This document shows positions 1 to 9,874 of a stretch of DNA of 13,011 nt, piece by piece (position 1 is the first letter of the stretch; every line of letters begins with the position of its first letter). The DNA is from Gammaproteobacteria bacterium (lineage in GTDB: Bacteria > Pseudomonadota > Gammaproteobacteria > J113). Under the pieces are notes generated by a model. The model saw only the letters and a program-made list of their open reading frames with translations, was not told the origin of the DNA and made no database searches. The position numbers and the translations under genes were made by a program. The DNA lies in contig RFJX01000064.1 of NCBI GenBank assembly GCA_003694425.1, forward strand, positions 1 through 13,011, given 5' to 3'.

Positions 1-2
1 AC

Positions 3-110
3 CTGCTGGTGACCGAGCAGGGGGTGATCGAGCGGCCCGACGAGGCCGGCGTTGCTACCTTGCTGGAGCAGGCTGCCGCGGCGGGATCGCGTCCACCCGC
101 GGGTGAGTGA
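3..110 (+). CDS. Possible 3' end of an unidentified plus-strand gene (partial)
   Basis: An open frame enters from the left edge and ends at a TGA at 108-110, giving about 35 residues that begin LLVTEQGVIERPDEAG and end in an Ala/Pro-rich tail. The first 20 or so codons nearly all end in G or C, as in the real genes here. That is the main reason to list it. It would converge on nnrS and overlap its 3' end by 56 bp. I cannot name a family from this fragment, and it could be a chance open frame, since the minus strand is coding over 55-110. Confidence 0.35.
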   Translation: MLVTEQGVIERPDEAGVATLLEQAAAAGSRPPAGE

Positions 111-1251
111 GGATGGGGGCGTAGACCGCGAGGAAAAGCAGGAAGGCCAGGATCCAGCATCCCCCGGCCAGGTCCAGCCAGAGCAGCGTGTGTTCGGGCC
201 AGGCGAGGGGGCCGGCCACCCGTAACAGGGCCGCCAGGTTGAGCAGCAGATAGGCCGCCACGATGGGCCTTCCCACGCTCAGCTCCCGGCCGGTGTGGCC
301 CAGCGCCACCCGGGTCATCATCCCGAGCGTCATGGCCCCGATCCCCCCCGCGGTGAAGGCGTGCAGGGCGGTCGACAGGGGGAGCCAGCCGGAGGCGGCC
401 GCCGCCGTCAGCAGGAAGCCCAGTCCCATCCAGCCGTAACCGGCGAACAGGATCCAGAGCAGCGGCTCACGCAGCACCGCCCGGTGCCACCACAGGGAGA
501 GGCGCGCGAGCTGGGCCACACCCACCACCACCGAGAGCAGTACCAGCGGCCAGCCGGAATCGAGCTGCAGGCGCAGGGCGATCCAGGCGATGAGCCCGTA
601 GAGGGTCAGCCGCTCCAGCAAGGGGTGGGTCCGGGGTTCATGGCGCACCCCATGCCGCAGCAGGCCGTTGCGGGTGAACAGCGGGATCACGCGCCCGCCG
701 AGCAGGGTGATCAGGAGCAGGACCAGGTGGGCGGCGAGGTAGACGCCGGGGCGGGCGGTGTCCCGGCTCTCGCCCAGGATCTCGGCATGGACCAGCAGGT
801 TGGCCACCGCCATCACCCCCAGGATGACGACGAACATCAGGTGGTGGGGTTTGTTGCCCCGGACCAGCGGCGGGATCAGGGCCGCCATCAGGGCCGGCAG
901 GAAGGCGAGATCGGTGAGGGCCGTGAGCAGGGGCGGGACCGGCAGCCAGGGCAGCAGCCGCCCGGCCAGCCAGAGCCCGGCCAGCAGGATGAGCGGGACC
1001 CCGGAGGGGGTGGGCTGACCGGTCCAGTTGCGCACCGCGGTGAGCAGAAAGCCGCTGACCACCGCCACCGTATAGCCGAACAGGATCTCGTGGGCGTGCA
1101 GCAGGGCGCCGGGATAGTAGCCGACGGGTGCCGCACCGTGCCAGCTCCCCATCCAAACCCCGATCTCCACCACGGCCACGATCCCGGCCAGGAGGAAGAA
1201 GGGGCGGAAACCCAGTTGCCAGAGCGCGGCGGGAAAGCGGTTCATCTCCAT
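55..1251 (-). CDS. nnrS: NnrS family haem/copper membrane protein
   Basis: A polytopic inner-membrane protein of 398 residues, about the usual NnrS length, with roughly a dozen hydrophobic segments. Family hallmarks are visible: LGFRPFFLLAG near residues 13-23, HAHEILFGY at 52-60, GGRVIPLFTRNGL at 185-197, and the His/Gly-rich stretch from LHAFTAGGIGAMTLG to ALGHTGR at 296-322. NnrS proteins are linked to nitric oxide stress and denitrification; in Rhodobacter NnrS is a haem- and copper-containing protein, but its exact activity is not settled. It is the last gene of the leftward group, 72 bp after the molybdoenzyme gene. The start is either this ATG or the one two codons later (MNRFPAALW); neither has a clear Shine-Dalgarno sequence. 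No FNR/Dnr-type box or NsrR site was seen in the short gap upstream. Confidence 0.9.
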   Translation of the reverse strand: MEMNRFPAALWQLGFRPFFLLAGIVAVVEIGVWMGSWHGAAPVGYYPGALLHAHEILFGYTVAVVSGFLLTAVRNWTGQPTPSGVPLILLAGLWLAGRLLPWLPVPPLLTALTDLAFLPALMAALIPPLVRGNKPHHLMFVVILGVMAVANLLVHAEILGESRDTARPGVYLAAHLVLLLITLLGGRVIPLFTRNGLLRHGVRHEPRTHPLLERLTLYGLIAWIALRLQLDSGWPLVLLSVVVGVAQLARLSLWWHRAVLREPLLWILFAGYGWMGLGFLLTAAAASGWLPLSTALHAFTAGGIGAMTLGMMTRVALGHTGRELSVGRPIVAAYLLLNLAALLRVAGPLAWPEHTLLWLDLAGGCWILAFLLFLAVYAPILTHPRVDAIPPRQPAPAR

Positions 1252-1323
1252 GGGCCGGGATCTTGCCGCAACCGGCTACCGCTGTCATGTCGCCCCGGCA
1301 TCGAGCCCGGGTTACCGCGCATC

Positions 1324-3450
1324 TCAGGCCAGGGCCGACACCTCCACCAGGTTGTCGGAGAAGGCGGGGGCATGCCCCATGTTGACGAAGTCGGCCCCGC
1401 TCACGGCGTTGACCGTCCCCCGGTTCAGCTGGCGCCAGTAGCCGAGGGTGGCGACCACCACCCCGGGATTGACGTCGTCGCTGACCCGGGCGACCGCCTC
1501 GAAGCCGCCGCGGTCGTTGAAGACCCGGACCCTGTCGCCCTCGCCAATACCTCGCGGCCCCGCGTCGGCGGCGTTGATCAGGACGAACTGCTCACCCTGG
1601 ATGTGGATCTTCTCCTCCATGTTGGCGTAGCAGGAGTTGAGGAAGCCGTGGCTCTTGGGGGAGACGATGTTCAGGGGGAAGCGCCGCGCCAGTTCCGGAT
1701 TGCTCTGCGGTGACTCCCGCGGGGGCACGTAGTCGGGCAGGGGGTCGAGCGCCTCACCGGGCTGGAAGCCCTCGTACATCTGCCGGAAGGGCGGGGCGAC
1801 GAAGTTGGTGGCGCCCTCCACCTCGAACTGGCACTTGCCCGAGGGGGTGGGGAAGTTGCCCTCGCGGTGCGGGCAGCGGTCGTCCGCCGTTCCCACGTTG
1901 AGCCGGGCGTAACCGTTCGCGCGCAGATACGCCAGGTCGATGCCCTCGCTGGCGGGGGCTTCCCAGTCGACGAAGTGTTCCAGACACTCGCTGTCGGACC
2001 AGTGCAGGCGCTCTTCCTCGTAACCCATGCGTGAGGCCAGGCGGCGGAAGATCTCGTTGTTGGGCAGGGCCTCACCCGGGGGCTCGACGCACTTGCTGTT
2101 GTAGGTGAGATAGAGGTGGCCCCAGGAGAGGATGATGTCCTCCATCTCCGCCCCCATCGCCGCCGGCAGGACGATGTCGGCGTAGGTGGCGACGTCGGAG
2201 AGGAAGTGGTCCGCGACCACCGTGAACAGGTCGTCGCGCTGCAGACCCGCCACGATCTTGTCGGCCTCCGGGGCCTGGGTGACCGGATTGGAGTTCCAGC
2301 ACATCAGCGAGCGGATCGGCGGGTCCAGCTCCAGTTCGCCGGTCAGGGCGCGGCCGAGCTGCAGGTTGTTGACCACCCGGGTCCCCTCCGGGATCCACTG
2401 GGGCTGGCAGATGACATCGAAGCGATAGGGGTGCTCCCAGACCGGGGACTGGGTGACGCCACCGCCGACGTGGCGCCAGGCCCCGGTCAGCGCCGGGATG
2501 CAGGTCACCGCGCGGATGGTCTGGCCGCCGCCGTAGTGGCGCTCCAGGGCTATCCCCATGCGGATCGCGGCCGGCTGGGAGGTGGCCAGCTCCCGCGCAA
2601 GGGTCCGGATGTCGTCGGCCGCGACCCCGGTGATCGCCTCGGCCCACTCCGGGGTGCGGGAGGCGGCGCGTTCCGCCAGGGCCTCGTAGCCGAGGGTGTA
2701 CTGATCCACATAGTCCCGGTCCACCAGCCCCTGATCGATGATGCTGTTGATCACCGCCATCGCCAGGGCGCCGTCGGTACCTGGGCGGGGGGCGATGTGC
2801 CAGTCCGCCTCCTGGGCGGTGCGCGAGCGCCAGGCATCGATCACCACCACCTTGGCGCCGCGCTTTTGCGCCTCCTTCACGATGTGCCAGTGGTGCAGGT
2901 TGGTGCTGACGCTGTTGCAGGCCCAGATCACGATGTAGTTCGAGTGGCGGTAGCTCTCCGGGTCCAGTCCGGCGGTCGGGCCGACGGTCAGCAGCCAGGC
3001 GGTGCAGGAGCCCTCACCGCAGAAGGTGCGCTCGCAGACCGTGGCCCCCATGCGGTTGAAGAAGGCGTCGCCGCCGTTGAGGCCGTGGACCAGCCCCTGG
3101 TGGCCGAGATAGCTGTAGGGGAGGATTGCCTCGGGGCCGGATTCGGCGATGATCGCCTGCCAGCGGCCGGTGATCTCGTCCAGGGCCTCGTCCCAGGAGA
3201 TGCGGGTGAACTCCTTCGACCCCCTGGCCCCGGTACGGCGCAGGGGATAGAGCAGGCGGTCCGGGTGGTGATGGCGCTTCTCGTAGTCCTTCAGCTTGAC
3301 GCACAGTCCGCCCCGGGTCATGGGGTGGTCGGGATTGCCGCGGACGCCGGTGAGGCGGCCCTCCTCCACCTCGAAGAGCATGGCGCAGGTGTCGGGACAG
3401 TCGTGGGGGCAGGCACCGAAGAAGGTGCCGGAATTGTTGTTGTCGGACAT
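1324..3450 (-). CDS. Molybdopterin-dependent oxidoreductase, DMSO reductase superfamily, substrate unknown
   Basis: A 708-residue catalytic subunit expected to bind bis-MGD and one [4Fe-4S] cluster. The N-terminal cluster motif is C14-x3-C18-x3-C22-x27-C50, followed by HPDRLLYPL. The segment RTFCGEGSCTAW (141-152) lines up with the metal-ligand segment of formate dehydrogenase H and NapA, so Cys144 is the likely molybdenum ligand. The C-terminal part, from about residue 595 (FPLNIVSPKSHGFLNS) onward, is the dinucleotide-binding domain. There is no twin-arginine signal peptide (MSDNNNSGTFFGAC), so it should be cytoplasmic. No ferredoxin-like or membrane-anchor subunit is encoded nearby, so its electron partner is unknown. 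The ATG is supported by GGAG seven bases upstream. Members of this single-subunit group (BisC-like, COG0243) are often annotated only generically, and I do not assign a substrate. Confidence 0.88.
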   Translation of the reverse strand: MSDNNNSGTFFGACPHDCPDTCAMLFEVEEGRLTGVRGNPDHPMTRGGLCVKLKDYEKRHHHPDRLLYPLRRTGARGSKEFTRISWDEALDEITGRWQAIIAESGPEAILPYSYLGHQGLVHGLNGGDAFFNRMGATVCERTFCGEGSCTAWLLTVGPTAGLDPESYRHSNYIVIWACNSVSTNLHHWHIVKEAQKRGAKVVVIDAWRSRTAQEADWHIAPRPGTDGALAMAVINSIIDQGLVDRDYVDQYTLGYEALAERAASRTPEWAEAITGVAADDIRTLARELATSQPAAIRMGIALERHYGGGQTIRAVTCIPALTGAWRHVGGGVTQSPVWEHPYRFDVICQPQWIPEGTRVVNNLQLGRALTGELELDPPIRSLMCWNSNPVTQAPEADKIVAGLQRDDLFTVVADHFLSDVATYADIVLPAAMGAEMEDIILSWGHLYLTYNSKCVEPPGEALPNNEIFRRLASRMGYEEERLHWSDSECLEHFVDWEAPASEGIDLAYLRANGYARLNVGTADDRCPHREGNFPTPSGKCQFEVEGATNFVAPPFRQMYEGFQPGEALDPLPDYVPPRESPQSNPELARRFPLNIVSPKSHGFLNSCYANMEEKIHIQGEQFVLINAADAGPRGIGEGDRVRVFNDRGGFEAVARVSDDVNPGVVVATLGYWRQLNRGTVNAVSGADFVNMGHAPAFSDNLVEVSALA

Positions 3451-3549
3451 GGGGAGACTCCGCTGTAGGATCGGTTGCCGGGAATGGAATGAGTCCCGAT
3501 CTCAACTGAAAGCATAGACCATGCGCAGACGGAGTGCACCCGGCCATGG

Positions 3550-4437
3550 TCAGCCGAAGCGGGGGAGGGCGAAGGCCAGCGCCAGGGGGATGGTCAGCAC
3601 CGCCAGGGCATTCCCAAGCAGGACCAGCGAGGCGACCTTCTCCGGCTCCACGTCGTAGTACTCGGCGAGGAGATAGTTGAGTACCGCCGGGGGCAGGATC
3701 CCGAACAGGAACAGGACACCCTGCTGGGTCCGGTCCAGTGGCAGCAGGGAGAGCAGCAGGGTCGCCACCCCCAGGCCGGTCAGGAGCATGAGCCCGAGCG
3801 CGGCCAGGCTCTGTCGCCAGTGCTCAAGGTCCACCCGCGCCAGCCGCACCCCCAGGGAGAAGAGCATCAGCGGCACCGCCACCTGTCCCAGCATGTCCAG
3901 CGGCTGCAGGATCAGCTTCGGGACCTGGAACTGGATGAGGTTGAGGGTCAGGGCCAGGGCGTTCACCAGCACGATGGGGGTGGTCAGCACCTTCCAGATC
4001 CGCGCCCGGTGGTCCAGCAGGTAGATGCCGAGCGAGAAGTGCAGGGTGTTGGCCACCAGGAACATGATCACTGCGGAAGGGAGGGCCCTGTCGCCGAAGG
4101 CCAGGACCATCAGCGGCAGGCCGAGGTTGCCGGCATTGCGGAACATCGACGGCGGCATCAGGGTGCGGCGGCCCATCCCCAGCGGCAAGGCCGTCAGCCA
4201 GGCCACCGCCCCGCTGCCGAGCATCACCAGGGTGACGCCCGCCGCCAGGGCCAGGTAGCTGGTGTCCACTGGCGGCTGGCTGACCAGCACGGAGAACATC
4301 AGGCAGGGGACGAAGAGGGAGATATTGAGCCGGTTGAGGGTCTCCATCTCCGGGGCGTGCCTGCGGCCCCAGAACAGACCGAACGCGACCACGGCGAAAA
4401 TGGGAAAGACAATCTCGAGGATGCGCAGGGCGAGCAT
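3550..4437 (-). CDS. AEC family transporter (auxin efflux carrier-like permease)
   Basis: A hydrophobic 295-residue protein with about eight to ten membrane segments, the normal size for bacterial AEC-family carriers. Typical features are the N-terminal hydrophobic stretch with FPIFAVVAFGLFWGRR (11-26), LNISLFVPCLMFSVL in the next segment, the central FRNAGNLGLPLM motif near residues 103-114, where the Asn/Gly/Pro break the helix, and the C-terminal half repeat with LFLFGILPPAVLNYLLAEYY. Bacterial members move organic acids such as malate, or are uncharacterised; the substrate cannot be read from sequence. It lies 81 bp after the GNAT gene and 99 bp before the molybdoenzyme gene on the same strand. 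The Shine-Dalgarno sequence is weak, and an out-of-frame ATG lies 11 bases upstream. Confidence 0.88.
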   Translation of the reverse strand: MLALRILEIVFPIFAVVAFGLFWGRRHAPEMETLNRLNISLFVPCLMFSVLVSQPPVDTSYLALAAGVTLVMLGSGAVAWLTALPLGMGRRTLMPPSMFRNAGNLGLPLMVLAFGDRALPSAVIMFLVANTLHFSLGIYLLDHRARIWKVLTTPIVLVNALALTLNLIQFQVPKLILQPLDMLGQVAVPLMLFSLGVRLARVDLEHWRQSLAALGLMLLTGLGVATLLLSLLPLDRTQQGVLFLFGILPPAVLNYLLAEYYDVEPEKVASLVLLGNALAVLTIPLALAFALPRFG

Positions 4438-4518
4438 CGGCCGATCATGCCCGTCGTGCTGCGCCGCGGCAAGCGGTGGCAGGAGCCCGATCGGGATCGG
4501 GAGCAGAATGGGGCAGGA

Positions 4519-5019
4519 TCAGGGAGGATCCAGTTCCAGCTCCATCTCCCGCCAGGAGGACCCGCCGTGGGTCGAGGCCGAGGGACCCCGGTCGTGGAAG
4601 CCGAACCGGCGGTAGAAGGGCACCAGAGTCTCCCTGCACAGGAGCAGGATGCGCCGCCGCCCCTGTTCACGGGCCCTTTCGACGAACCGCTCCAGCAGCA
4701 TCCGGGCGCAACCCCGACCGCGCCATGCAGGGTCTACCGCCAGGGAGAAGATCACCAGGGTCTCGCCGGCCGGGTCGTGCTCCACCATGTCCTTGAGGGA
4801 CTCCCGCGCCAGGTCCGGCTCCCGGCAGGCGGCGGCATTGAGCTGGCCGATGATGTGGCCCTCGTGCTCCAGCACCAGGAAACCCTCCGGCCAGGCGGCG
4901 ATCCGCCGGGCAATACGCTCTTTCGAGGCCGCCTCGGCCGCATCGAAGCAGGCCGCCTCCAGCGCCGCGCAGGCCTCCAGATCCCCCTCTCGCACCGGTC
5001 TGAGCAGCGGTTCCACCAT
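4519..5019 (-). CDS. GNAT family N-acetyltransferase
   Basis: A soluble 166-residue protein with one GNAT fold, predicted to transfer an acetyl group from acetyl-CoA to an amine. The acetyl-CoA pyrophosphate loop is seen as LAVDPAWRGRGCARMLL (93-109; R100-G-R-G-C-A). Motif B follows as PFYRRFGF (134-141). The C-terminal GPSASTHGGSSWREMEL (145-161) resembles the end of arylalkylamine N-acetyltransferase-like bacterial proteins. That hints at an arylalkylamine or polyamine type of substrate but does not prove it. It is the first gene of the leftward group and divergent from gyrA. There is no Shine-Dalgarno sequence, and a -10 hexamer ends six bases before the ATG, so the message may be leaderless. 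Confidence 0.88.
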   Translation of the reverse strand: MVEPLLRPVREGDLEACAALEAACFDAAEAASKERIARRIAAWPEGFLVLEHEGHIIGQLNAAACREPDLARESLKDMVEHDPAGETLVIFSLAVDPAWRGRGCARMLLERFVERAREQGRRRILLLCRETLVPFYRRFGFHDRGPSASTHGGSSWREMELELDPP

Positions 5020-5025
5020 GGGCGG

Positions 5026-5034
5026 ATCATAGCA
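5026..5034 (-). promoter_or_regulatory. Extended -10 promoter for the GNAT gene
   Basis: On the minus strand TGCTATGAT combines a TG extension with TATGAT (5 of 6 to TATAAT). The hexamer ends six bases before the ATG, which would put the transcription start at or next to the start codon. No recognisable -35 element is found 16-18 bases upstream, as expected for an extended -10 promoter. This is inference from sequence only. Confidence 0.45.
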
Positions 5035-5064
5035 TCGCGGGGGATGCGGAGAGGCCCCGGTTTC

Positions 5065-5073
5065 TGGTACAAT
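5065..5073 (+). promoter_or_regulatory. Extended -10 promoter for gyrA
   Basis: TGGTACAAT provides a TG extension and TACAAT (5 of 6 to consensus) in the gap between the divergent GNAT gene and gyrA. It is followed by an AT-rich stretch, unusual for this GC-rich window. Transcription from about 5080 would give a leader of roughly 40 bases. The -35 region (TGCGGA at 17-bp spacing) is poor. The AAGGGA at 5105-5110 is the likely ribosome binding site, slightly far from the ATG (11 bases). Confidence 0.5.
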
Positions 5074-5121
5074 TTTCCTTTTTCATCCAGATAGTTAAAC
5101 AATCAAGGGATTATCCGCTCC

Positions 5122-7658
<2,537 letters not shown>

Positions 7659-7662
<4 letters not shown>

Positions 7663-8738
7663 GCAGGGTCTACAACTTCGGCGCCGGGCCGGCGATGCTG
7701 CCGGAGCCGGTGATGCGTCGTGCCCGCGAGGAGTTCCTCGACTGGGGCGGCACCGGGGTGTCGGTGCTGGAGATGGGACACCGCACGGCCGAGTTCCGTT
7801 CGATCGCGGAGAAGGCCGAGGCCGACCTGCGCGCCCTGATGGGGATCCCGGAATCCTGCAAGGTACTGTTCCTGCACGGTGGGGCCAGCCCCCAGTTCGC
7901 CATGGTGCCGATGAACCTGCTGCGCGGCAGGGAGAAGGCCGATTACCTCCATACCGGCTACTGGTCCGGCAAGGCGATCGCCGAGGCGCGCCGTTTCTGC
8001 TGTGTCAATGTGGCCGCCAGCGGCGAGGAGTACGGCTTCCTCTCCATCCCCATCCCGGAACGCTGGCAGACCGACCCGGAGGCGGCCTACCTCTACTACA
8101 CCGCCAACGAGACCATCACCGGGGTCGAGTTCCAGCAGGTCCCGGAGAGCGGCGAGGTGCCGCTGGTGGCCGACATGACCTCCAACATCCTCTCCCGGCC
8201 GGTCCCCGTGGAGCGCTTCGGCCTGATCTTCGCCGGCGCCCAGAAGAACATCTCCACCGCCGGTCTGGGCGTGGTCATCGTGCGCGAGGACCTGATCGGT
8301 CACCTGGCCGATCACTACCCGAGCCTCTGCGACTACGCCCTGCACGCGGAGAAGGACTCCATGGTCAACACCCCCCCGACCTACGCCTGGTACCTGGCCG
8401 GGCTGACTTTCGAGTGGCTGCTCGAGCAGGGTGGGCTCGGGGAGATGGAGCGACGCAACGCGGAGAAGGCCGAGCTGCTCTACAAGGCCATCGACGATTC
8501 GGACCTCTACCTCAACGACGTCGATCCCGCCTGCCGATCGTGCATGAACGTCAGCTTCCGCCTGGCCGACGAGTCGCTCAACGAGCGCTTCCTGGAGCAG
8601 GCGCGGGAAGCGGGCCTGGTCGGGCTGAAGGGCCACCGCAGCCTGGGCGGCATGCGCGCCTCCATCTACAACGCCATGCCGCTTTCCGGCGTCAGGGCCC
8701 TGGTCGCCTTCCTGCGCGAGTTCGAACGCGGGGCCTGA
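7659..8738 (+). CDS. serC: Phosphoserine aminotransferase
   Basis: A cytoplasmic PLP enzyme of 359 residues (family about 360). It converts 3-phosphohydroxypyruvate and glutamate to phosphoserine in serine synthesis, and in many gammaproteobacteria also makes 4-phosphohydroxythreonine for pyridoxal phosphate. The N-terminus [14 protein letters not shown] and [12 protein letters not shown] are SerC signatures. [16 protein letters not shown] (73-88) forms the phosphate/cofactor region, and the Schiff-base lysine is K196 in [20 protein letters not shown]. The C-terminal [18 protein letters not shown] is also typical. The GTG start is fixed by the GGAGG seven bases upstream and by the overlap with gyrA. 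The usual next gene, pheA, is displaced by about 1.15 kb. Confidence 0.97.
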
Positions 8739-8777
8739 GCAGAGGGCTATCGCCCGGACAGGTTCCTCCCCATTGGG

Positions 8778-8797
8778 CCGGGCCGGCTGCGGCCCGG
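8778..8797 (+). terminator. GC-rich hairpin after serC, possible terminator
   Basis: CCGGGCCG (8778-8785) and CGGCCCGG (8790-8797) form a perfect 8-bp stem with a GCTG loop, 40 bases past the serC stop. No T-run follows, so it is not a classic intrinsic terminator. It may instead stabilise the 3' end or act with Rho. Confidence 0.4.
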
Positions 8798-8970
8798 TGC
8801 GAATGCGTCACGGCTACCCGCCAAGCAACAAGCTCCTGTAGCACGCAGCACAACTCTGTTCGGCTGTGATGCCTCAGACGAATGGCAGCGGGTAGTACTA
8901 GTAATACATCTGTCCCGGTAGTCCCGTACATGACTCCAATGGTACTGCCGTACGATTCCGGAGGGATGGG

Positions 8971-9000
8971 TCCGCCAGGCGGAATCCGCCCGCCCGGGCG
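8971..9000. repeat. Nested palindrome block upstream of the cytochrome gene
   Basis: TCCGCC-A-GGCGGA-A-TCCGCC occupies 8971-8990: three alternating arms, so the middle arm can pair with either neighbour. The perfect palindrome CGCCCGGGCG follows directly at 8991-9000. It lies about 90 bp before the cytochrome start. It could be a protein-binding site or an RNA structure; its role is unknown. Confidence 0.45.
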
Positions 9001-9088
9001 ACGAGCCGGACGCGACGGCCCAGCTTGACTCCAGAGGCCGGGCAGTTCAGGCTCCGTCCGGTATGTCACGGGATGACGGAGAACGGAT

Positions 9089-9610
9089 ATGAAAAATCTG
9101 GCCGGTGTTGCGATCATGTCGGTACTGGTGAGCGGGTCCACCCTCGCGGGAGGGGACCCCGAGTTCGTTCCCTTCCCGGAAGGATACAAGGACGGTTTCA
9201 GCAACTATGCGACCGTCAACCGGATGAACGGAAAACAGCTGGCCCGGCTCTATGCCAACGACAAGGCCGTAGCCGGGGTCCGTGCCGGTGGAGAGACCGC
9301 AGAGGGCGCGGTTGTGGTCATGGAGATCTACAAGATCCGCAAGGACGCGGAAGGCAATCCCGTCAAGGATGCAGCGGGACTGTTCGTCCCGGAGGGCCTT
9401 GCGGCCATCGCCGTGATGCAGAAATCCGGCTCCTGGCCGGAGGGGTTCCCGGCCGGGCATCGGGCCGGTGACTGGGGTTTCGCTCTCTACACCCCCAATG
9501 GCGAGCCCAAGCCGAACGAACTTGAGTGCGCCGGCTGTCACATTCCGAAGAAGGATCAGGATTACCTCTTCACCTGGTCGCAGCTGAAGGCGTATGTCCA
9601 GTCGAGGTAA
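9089..9610 (+). CDS. Secreted cytochrome P460 / cytochrome c'-beta family protein
   Basis: A 173-residue protein with a Sec signal peptide (MKNLAGVAIMSVLVSGSTLA, cleavage near residue 20), hence periplasmic. One c-type haem site, CAGCH (147-151), lies near the C-terminus as in the P460 / c'-beta family. The context GDWGFALYTPNGEPKPNE before it and KDQDYLFTWSQL after it fit that family. Members include cytochrome P460, which oxidises hydroxylamine in ammonia oxidisers, and cytochrome c'-beta (CytL), which binds nitric oxide. P460 enzymes need a lysine cross-linked to haem. Lys82 and Lys85 are in a plausible strand (MEIYKIRK), but I cannot tell from sequence alone whether a cross-link forms. 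The start is supported by GGAG seven bases upstream. The gene sits alone inside a cluster that normally runs directly from serC to pheA. Confidence 0.85.
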   Translation: MKNLAGVAIMSVLVSGSTLAGGDPEFVPFPEGYKDGFSNYATVNRMNGKQLARLYANDKAVAGVRAGGETAEGAVVVMEIYKIRKDAEGNPVKDAAGLFVPEGLAAIAVMQKSGSWPEGFPAGHRAGDWGFALYTPNGEPKPNELECAGCHIPKKDQDYLFTWSQLKAYVQSR

Positions 9611-9634
9611 CCGCATCAGCACGCCGGATTGACG

Positions 9635-9663
9635 CCGGCATCGGGCTGATGCCCCGATGCCGG
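9635..9663 (+). terminator. Strong hairpin after the cytochrome gene, probable terminator
   Basis: CCGGCATCGGG (9635-9645) and CCCGATGCCGG (9653-9663) form a perfect 11-bp stem with a 7-base loop, 24 bases past the TAA stop. No T-tract follows. Position and strength suggest it ends or protects the cytochrome message. Confidence 0.55.
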
Positions 9664-9874
9664 TCAGGTGCGGCGGGGTTCATCTCCTTCCCATTGCCAT
9701 GCCCACCCGGAGGTCAGACATCCCGACGGTTCATTGTCGGGAGCCGGATGTCCGGCACACCGTCGCCCGCCGCAACCGTGTCCCCGATACCCTGACCCGT
9801 ACCATCGATCCCCGCCGGTAGTCCCCGCAAGACTCCCTTCTGCAGGAACGCTGGCGGGGTCCTGTCCATCCCTT

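Larger units (their letters stand above)
8739..9088. other. Noncoding gap after serC with hairpins and short repeats
   Basis: This 350-bp stretch has no convincing gene. Codon-like GC bias is lost, and much of 8805-8960 is less GC-rich than the flanks. It contains a strong hairpin just after serC (8778-8797), a set of GGTA-containing repeats at 8891, 8917 and 8941, a nested palindrome block (8971-9000), and TTGACT at 9025-9030, which would serve as a -35 element but has no fitting -10. The ribosome binding site GGAG for the cytochrome gene is at 9078-9081. Confidence 0.6.

Noticed and set aside
295..1713. Long plus-strand open frame (472 residues) opposite nnrS and the molybdoenzyme gene
   Set aside because: It crosses two well-supported minus-strand genes and is rich in Gln/Gly/His/Pro, as expected from the antisense of GC-rich coding DNA. 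No family resemblance.
2116..3468. Plus-strand open frame (450 residues) opposite the molybdoenzyme gene
   Set aside because: Antisense shadow: the opposite strand encodes a complete cofactor-binding enzyme with all motifs.
8739..9088. tRNA or other standard RNA gene in the gap after serC
   Set aside because: No cloverleaf, T-loop sequence or CCA end recognised; the hairpins present are simple stems.
9657..9821. Small plus-strand frame of 54 codons before pheA, considered as a leader peptide
   Set aside because: Arg/Pro/Thr-rich with no Phe run, no ribosome binding site, starts inside a strong hairpin, and no attenuator follows.
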